Origin: Ruminococcus sp. | GTDB taxonomy: Bacteria; Bacillota; Clostridia; Oscillospirales; Ruminococcaceae | Direction of reading: 5' to 3' | Length of the DNA: 64,000 nt | Assembly (NCBI GenBank): GCA_015066815.1 | Contig: SVNR01000002.1 | Coordinates: forward strand, 1-64,000 | Part shown: piece after piece, positions 59,794 to 64,000 of the stretch | Position numbering within the stretch: the stretch's first letter is position 1 | Layout of the letters: each line of letters begins with the position of its first letter | Notes under the pieces: generated by a model | What the model was told of the DNA's origin: nothing | The model's input: the letters and a program-made list of their open reading frames with translations, nothing else | The model's database searches: none | Program-made: the position numbers and the translations under genes

Positions 59794-61317
59794 TTATTTT
59801 ATAAGTGACTTGCCTGTCATCTGAGCAGGCTGTGGTACTCCGAGAAGCTCAAGCATTGTCGGAGCTATGTCAGCAAGTACTCCGCCCTCGCGAAGCTCGC
59901 AGTCCTTACCTACAACTACAAAAGGCACAAGGTTTGTTGTGTGCGCTGTAAACGGACTTCCGTCAGCCTCATACATCTTGTCTGCGTTTCCGTGGTCAGC
60001 TGTAATAAGAGCTACACCGCCCTTTGCAAGTACAGCCTCAACTGTTCTGCCTACGCATGTATCAACTGCTTCAACAGCAGCCTTTGCAGCGTCAAAAATA
60101 CCTGTATGACCTACCATATCGCAGTTTGCATAGTTGAGGATTATCACATCATACTTATCTGCGTTTATAGCGTCTACTACTGCATCAGTTACCTCATATG
60201 CGCTCATTTCCGGCTTCATATCAAAGGTCTCTACGTCAGGAGACTTTATAAGGATCCTGTCCTCGCCCTCGAACTGCTTTTCTTCACCACCGTTGAAGAA
60301 AAATGTAACGTGAGCATACTTCTGTGTTTCTGCTATACGAAGCTGTGTCTTTCCGAGTGATGAAAGATACTCGCCAAGAGTCATTGTGAGCTGTTCCGGA
60401 GGGAATGCAACAGATACATTCGGCATGGAAGCGTCATACTGAGCCATACATACGAAGTGTACCGGGAAAAATCCGTTTTTGCGTTCAAAACCTGCAAACT
60501 CAGGATCTACAAAAGTACGTGTAAGCTGTCTTGCACGGTCAGGACGGAAGTTGAAGAAGATAACGCTGTCGTTTTCTTTTATCATACCGTTTTTATCTGT
60601 TACTGTAGGAAGCATAAACTCATCTGTTACGCCGTTTTCATATGAAGTCTTTATTGCCTGTACAGGACAGCAAGCCTGCTCGCCTTCACCGAAAACCATT
60701 GCGTTATATGCCTTCTCTACTCTGTCCCAGGCGTTGTCTCTGTCCATTGCATAGAAACGTCCTGCTACAGTAGCAACTGAGCCTACGCCTATTTTGTTTA
60801 TCTCGTCAACTGCTTCCTGCATGAAGTCAGCTGCTGATGAGGGCGGAACGTCACGGCCGTCAAGGAATGTGTGTACATAAACCTTTGAAAGTCCGTTTTT
60901 CTTCGCCATCTCAAGAAGTCCGTAAAGATGCTCCATATGGCTGTGAACGCCGCCCGGTGAAAGAAGACCCATAAGGTGAAGTGAAGAATCCTTTTCCTTG
61001 CAGTTGTTCATAGCGTCGCAGAGAACCTTGTTTTCAAAAAAGTCTCCGTCTTTTATTGACTTTGAGATTTTTACAAGCATCTGGTAAACTATACGTCCTG
61101 CGCCGATGTTTGTATGACCTACCTCTGAGTTACCCATCTGACCGTCGGGAAGTCCGACATCAAGTCCGCTTGCGCCGATAACAGTGTTCGGACCAAGCAT
61201 GTATTTGTCAAGATTTGGCTTGTTAGCAGCTTTGATTGCGTTTCCGTATTCTTCCGGATTGTAACCATAGCCGTCCATTATAATAAGTGCAACAGGTTTT
61301 TTAGCCACTTCTATCAA
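59794..61317 (-). CDS. gpmI: 2,3-bisphosphoglycerate-independent phosphoglycerate mutase
   Basis: Cytoplasmic Mn-dependent enzyme of 507 residues that interconverts 3- and 2-phosphoglycerate. N-terminal LIIMDGYGYNPEEYGNAI, the phospho-Ser motif MGNSEVGHTNIGAGR, HTFLDGRDVPP, RFYAMDRDNAWDRVEKAY, FFNFRPDRARQLTR, NYANCDMVGHTG and ITADHGNADKM are all present. Full family length. It is 32 bases after tpiA on the minus strand and ends the glycolytic gene group. Confidence 0.95.
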   Translation of the reverse strand: MIEVAKKPVALIIMDGYGYNPEEYGNAIKAANKPNLDKYMLGPNTVIGASGLDVGLPDGQMGNSEVGHTNIGAGRIVYQMLVKISKSIKDGDFFENKVLCDAMNNCKEKDSSLHLMGLLSPGGVHSHMEHLYGLLEMAKKNGLSKVYVHTFLDGRDVPPSSAADFMQEAVDEINKIGVGSVATVAGRFYAMDRDNAWDRVEKAYNAMVFGEGEQACCPVQAIKTSYENGVTDEFMLPTVTDKNGMIKENDSVIFFNFRPDRARQLTRTFVDPEFAGFERKNGFFPVHFVCMAQYDASMPNVSVAFPPEQLTMTLGEYLSSLGKTQLRIAETQKYAHVTFFFNGGEEKQFEGEDRILIKSPDVETFDMKPEMSAYEVTDAVVDAINADKYDVIILNYANCDMVGHTGIFDAAKAAVEAVDTCVGRTVEAVLAKGGVALITADHGNADKMYEADGSPFTAHTTNLVPFVVVGKDCELREGGVLADIAPTMLELLGVPQPAQMTGKSLIK

Positions 61318-61349
61318 TTCCTTTCAAAAATAAAACGTTACAGTGTTTA

Positions 61350-62126
61350 TCAGCCTTCTACAGCAGCCTGTACTATTGTGTTGAAGTCTTCTGCCTTGAG
61401 TGAAGCACCGCCGATAAGACCACCGTCAATGTTTGGCTTTGCAAGAAGCTCTGCACAGTTTGCAGCGTTCATAGAACCGCCGTACTGGATAGTTACAGCA
61501 TCAGCTGTTGCCTTGTCATAAAGCTTTTCAAGTGTAGCACGGATAAAAGCACAAACCTCTTCTGCCTGATCTGGTGTAGCTGTAAGACCTGTTCCTATAG
61601 CCCATACAGGCTCATAAGCGATAACTGTCTTCTTTACATCCTCTGCTGATACATCATAGAGATCAAGCTTTATCTGACGTGCAATAACTTCCTCTGTGAT
61701 GTTGCATTCACGTTCCCACTTAAGCTCGCCTACGCATACTATCGGCTTTAAGCCTGCTGCAAGAGCTGCCTTTGTTCTCTTGTTTACTGTTTCGTCAGTC
61801 TCACCGAAGTACTGTCTTCTCTCGCTGTGACCGATAACTACATATTCAACGCCTACTTCAACAAGCATATCAGCTGAGATCTCGCCTGTGAAAGCGCCGC
61901 TCTTTTCAAAGTGAACGTTCTCTGCGCCTATCTTTACGTTTGAACCTGCTGTTGTGTTTACAGCTGTTTCAAGGTTTGTGAAAGGTACGCATGCTATAAC
62001 TTCTACATTGTTCTCAGCGTTTGCTACGAGAGGCTTTATTGCTTCGAGAAGTGCCTTAGCCTCAGGTCTTGTCTTGTTCATTTTCCAGTTTCCTGCGATG
62101 ATCGCTTTTCTTAATGCTTTATTCAT
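61350..62126 (-). CDS. tpiA: Triose-phosphate isomerase
   Basis: Cytoplasmic TIM-barrel enzyme of 258 residues. Conserved AGNWKMN (Lys), VIGHSERRQYFGE (His), VIAYEPVWAIGTG (Glu) and GGSMNAANCAELL. The ORF-track start at 62204 runs through a repeat; the ATG at 62126 has AAGGAG and gives the normal length. It lies between pgk and gpmI, but a terminator hairpin and a repeat separate it from pgk, so pgk readthrough is partial or tpiA has its own promoter. Confidence 0.95.
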   Translation of the reverse strand: MNKALRKAIIAGNWKMNKTRPEAKALLEAIKPLVANAENNVEVIACVPFTNLETAVNTTAGSNVKIGAENVHFEKSGAFTGEISADMLVEVGVEYVVIGHSERRQYFGETDETVNKRTKAALAAGLKPIVCVGELKWERECNITEEVIARQIKLDLYDVSAEDVKKTVIAYEPVWAIGTGLTATPDQAEEVCAFIRATLEKLYDKATADAVTIQYGGSMNAANCAELLAKPNIDGGLIGGASLKAEDFNTIVQAAVEG

Positions 62127-62142
62127 TTTTAAAAACTCCTTT

Positions 62143-62208
62143 TGTTTTATTGTATTGTATTTTATTGCCTTGCATGTCGGCTGATAGTATTTTTTTAAGT
62201 TCACTATA
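62143..62208. repeat. Dispersed intergenic repeat, copy E (reverse, short form)
   Basis: TATTGCCTTGCATGTCGGCTGATAGTATTTTTTTAAGTTCACTATAA: same core as copy C in reverse orientation. It lies in the pgk-tpiA gap. Confidence 0.65.
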
Positions 62209-62240
62209 AAAAGGCGGAGAATTCCCCGCCTTTTATTTTT
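62209..62240 (-). terminator. Hairpin between pgk and tpiA
   Basis: AAAAGGCGG and CCGCCTTTT with GGAGAATTCC between; on the minus strand followed by TTTTTATAG. Probably ends or reduces pgk transcription. Confidence 0.75.
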
Positions 62241-62254
62241 TTACGAGAAAAAGA

Positions 62255-63475
62255 TTACTTTTCAGCGATTACGTCAACGCCTGGAAGAACCTTACCCTCA
62301 AGATATTCGAGTGAAGCGCCGCCGCCTGTTGAGATATGGCTCATTTTGTCAGCAAAACCGAGCTGCATAACAGCTGCTGCTGAGTCACCGCCGCCGATGA
62401 TTGTTGTAGCGTCTGTCTCTGCAAGAGCCTGAGCAACAGCGATTGTACCCTTAGCAAGAACAGGGTTTTCGAAAACGCCCATAGGACCGTTCCATACTAC
62501 TGTCTTAGCTGACTTAACAGCATCAGCAAAGAGAGCCTGTGTCTTAGGACCGATATCAAGACCCATCTTGTCAGCAGGGATCTGGTTTGATTCGCAGATC
62601 TCGATCTCTATCTCTGCATCGATAGGTGTCGGGAATTCAGCTGTGATAGCTGTATCTATAGGAAGAAGAATCTTCTTGCCGAGCTTTTCAGCCTTAGCGA
62701 GCATTTCCTTACAGTAATCAAGCTTCTCGTCATCAACGAGTGATGTACCTATAGAACCGCCGTTAGCCTTGATAAATGTATAAGCCATACCGCCGCCGAT
62801 GATAAGTGTATCGCACTTTTCGAGGAGGTTTGAAATAACGTTGAGCTTGTCTGCAACCTTAGCGCCGCCGAGAATAGCAACAAAAGGTCTTACCGGTACT
62901 TCTACAGCATTTCCGAGGTACTGGATTTCCTTCTGCATAAGGTATCCAACTGCTGTTTCCTTAACAAACTTTGTAACACCTGCTGTTGAAGCATGTGCTC
63001 TGTGAGCAGAACCAAAAGCGTCCATTACAAAAACTTCGCCGTCAACGAGCTCAGCAAGCTCCTTTGAGAGGTTTTCGCCGTTCTTTGTTTCATCAGCGCC
63101 TCTGAAACGTGTGTTTTCGAGAACTACTATCTCACCTTCGTTCATTTCAGCAACTGCCTTCTTTGCGTTTTCGCCTACTACGTTGTCATCCTTTGCGAAA
63201 ACAACCTTTGTATCAACAAGTTCTGCAAGTCTCTTGGCAGCCGGTGCAAGTGAGAACTTATCCTCCGGACCGTTCTTCGGCTTACCGAGGTGTGAACAGA
63301 GTACAACCTTTCCGCCGTCAGCGATAAGCTTCTTGATAGTAGGAAGAGCTGCCTGGATTCTGTTGTCGTTTGTGATAACGCCATCCTTGAGAGGTACGTT
63401 GAAGTCAACTCTTACGAGAACCTTCTTGCCCTTTACGCTGATATCATCTACTGTTACCTTGTTTAAACCTGCCAT
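62255..63475 (-). CDS. pgk: Phosphoglycerate kinase
   Basis: Cytoplasmic glycolytic enzyme of 406 residues that makes ATP from 1,3-bisphosphoglycerate. [53 protein letters not shown] and GGGDSAAAV are all present, full length. ATG with AAAGGAAGTT upstream. First gene of the pgk-tpiA-gpmI group, with a candidate promoter at 63554-63582. Confidence 0.96.
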   Translation of the reverse strand: MAGLNKVTVDDISVKGKKVLVRVDFNVPLKDGVITNDNRIQAALPTIKKLIADGGKVVLCSHLGKPKNGPEDKFSLAPAAKRLAELVDTKVVFAKDDNVVGENAKKAVAEMNEGEIVVLENTRFRGADETKNGENLSKELAELVDGEVFVMDAFGSAHRAHASTAGVTKFVKETAVGYLMQKEIQYLGNAVEVPVRPFVAILGGAKVADKLNVISNLLEKCDTLIIGGGMAYTFIKANGGSIGTSLVDDEKLDYCKEMLAKAEKLGKKILLPIDTAITAEFPTPIDAEIEIEICESNQIPADKMGLDIGPKTQALFADAVKSAKTVVWNGPMGVFENPVLAKGTIAVAQALAETDATTIIGGGDSAAAVMQLGFADKMSHISTGGGASLEYLEGKVLPGVDVIAEK

Positions 63476-63553
63476 TATTTAACTTCCTTTCAAAATTAAC
63501 TATGTGTTTTTATGGTGTGAGGTTTTTTTCTTCTTTTTTAAACCCACTCTTCT

Positions 63554-63582
63554 ATTTTATAATATTTTGAGTTTTTTTACAA
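63554..63582 (-). promoter_or_regulatory. Probable promoter of pgk
   Basis: Minus-strand TTGTAA (complement of 63577-63582), 17-base spacer, TAAAAT (complement of 63554-63559). The gap 63476-63783 otherwise holds only the promoter of the rightmost gene. Confidence 0.5.
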
Positions 63583-63720
63583 GTATTATTTGAATTTTTT
63601 TTCAGACTTTTTTTAAACAGGGACAAATATCGTTTTTGGGCGGACGTATACTCAGCTGAGAATAAAGGAAATCCGTAGATTGTTTTAAGCTTAATGTAAG
63701 AACTACAACTCCCTTTTCCC

Positions 63721-63749
63721 TTGCTTTTTCATGGATAGTGTGGTAAAAT
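63721..63749 (+). promoter_or_regulatory. Promoter of the rightmost gene
   Basis: TTGCTT (63721-63726), 17-base spacer, TAAAAT (63744-63749). Confidence 0.6.
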
Positions 63750-63783
63750 GGCTGTTAGAAATCAAACCAAAGGAGGAAAATCT

Positions 63784-64000
63784 GTGTATTACCTGATGAA
63801 TAAAAATAATCCGGTCGCAGTCTATGACAGGAAGCCGTCAACAGAGTTCTCAGATGATGTACTGTTTGTTGAAAAGGAGCGTCACGGCGCATTGCCAATC
63901 GGATTTGATGACATCAACACATGGCTCGATACCCGGAAGTCCTCCAAGCACAATGCACATCTGCAAAAAATAATGCGACAGATGAGCTGTGATGATAATG
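63784..64000 (+). CDS. N-terminal part of a HipA-associated/HipA-like protein (cut by the window edge)
   Basis: Not in the ORF track because the end is missing. A GTG at 63784 has AGGAGG seven bases upstream and opens a frame to the window edge: VYYLMNKNNPVAVYD, VLFVEKERHGALPIGFDDINTWLDTR, KHNAHLQKIMRQMSC. This resembles the start of clostridial HipA-type kinase proteins that are often found near small DUF3791/DUF3990 genes (from memory). Only 72 codons are visible, so the kinase domain cannot be confirmed. Confidence 0.5.
   Translation, partial: MYYLMNKNNPVAVYDRKPSTEFSDDVLFVEKERHGALPIGFDDINTWLDTRKSSKHNAHLQKIMRQMSCDDN

Noticed and set aside
62127-62204. N-terminal extension of the TpiA ORF in the track
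   Set aside because: Runs through repeat copy E; the ATG at 62126 with AAGGAG starts the conserved protein.
1-64000. rRNA, tRNA, transposase or phage genes
   Set aside because: None recognised in either strand; the mobile-looking sequences are short non-coding repeats only.

Overview
The window looks like a chromosomal segment of a fibre-degrading Ruminococcus (low-GC Clostridia), close to R. flavefaciens or R. champanellensis. The evidence is three secreted glycoside hydrolases ending in dockerin-type modules (two GH9, one GH74), a GH3 beta-glucosidase with the permuted domain order known from rumen Ruminococcus and Butyrivibrio, and clostridial housekeeping genes such as korDABC, bioY-birA and pgk-tpiA-gpmI. 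The genus is an inference; no rRNA or tRNA gene was seen.

Layout. 1-0.73 kb: minus-strand remnant of a polymorphic-toxin C-terminus, broken by an in-frame stop. 1-9 kb: cell-wall amidase, NSS transporter, permuted GH3, TrkH/TrkA potassium uptake. 9.4-15.4 kb: GH9-CBM3c enzyme, then a P-loop ATPase and a complete four-subunit 2-oxoacid:ferredoxin oxidoreductase operon. 15.5-20.4 kb (minus): a lactococcin 972-type bacteriocin gene followed by its DUF1430-like permease and ABC ATPase, a signal peptidase I and a solute-binding lipoprotein. 21-24.4 kb: a polytopic membrane protein, three small unknown genes, a dead tyrosine-phosphatase gene and an inverted-repeat element. 24.5-31.7 kb (minus): GH74 xyloglucanase-dockerin, MntP, phosphofructokinase, GGDEF-EAL protein. 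32.3-34.4 kb: two-component system, followed by a possible small RNA. 35-44 kb: membrane protein, VanZ-like protein and three tandem class A penicillin-binding proteins, the last two a recent duplication. 44.6-53.8 kb: RlmL-type methyltransferase, LacI-type sensor fused to GGDEF, a frameshifted zinc-ribbon/SH3 gene, and an HSP90-like ATPase coupled to a large protein of unknown function. 53.8-56.4 kb: bioY-birA under a visible BirA operator, divergent from pnuC, which has a terminator-type leader. 56.5-63.5 kb (minus): CBM4-Ig-GH9-dockerin enzyme and the lower-glycolysis genes gpmI, tpiA, pgk. The right end holds the start of a gene resembling HipA-associated proteins.

How the parts fit. The dockerin enzymes would attack cellulose and xyloglucan outside the cell, GH3 would cleave the resulting cello-oligosaccharides, phosphofructokinase and pgk-tpiA-gpmI run glycolysis, and the Kor complex handles 2-oxoacids with reduced ferredoxin. 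Two c-di-GMP proteins, a two-component system and several cell-wall genes are interspersed. A family of short intergenic repeats with arms like TATAGTGAACG recurs at ten or more places and often sits in gene leaders.

Most interesting: the lactococcin 972-like cluster with its own signal peptidase and lipoprotein, the HSP90-like gene pair, the unassigned pnuC leader, the PBP tandem array and the intergenic repeat family. All calls come from reading the sequence; no database search was possible.
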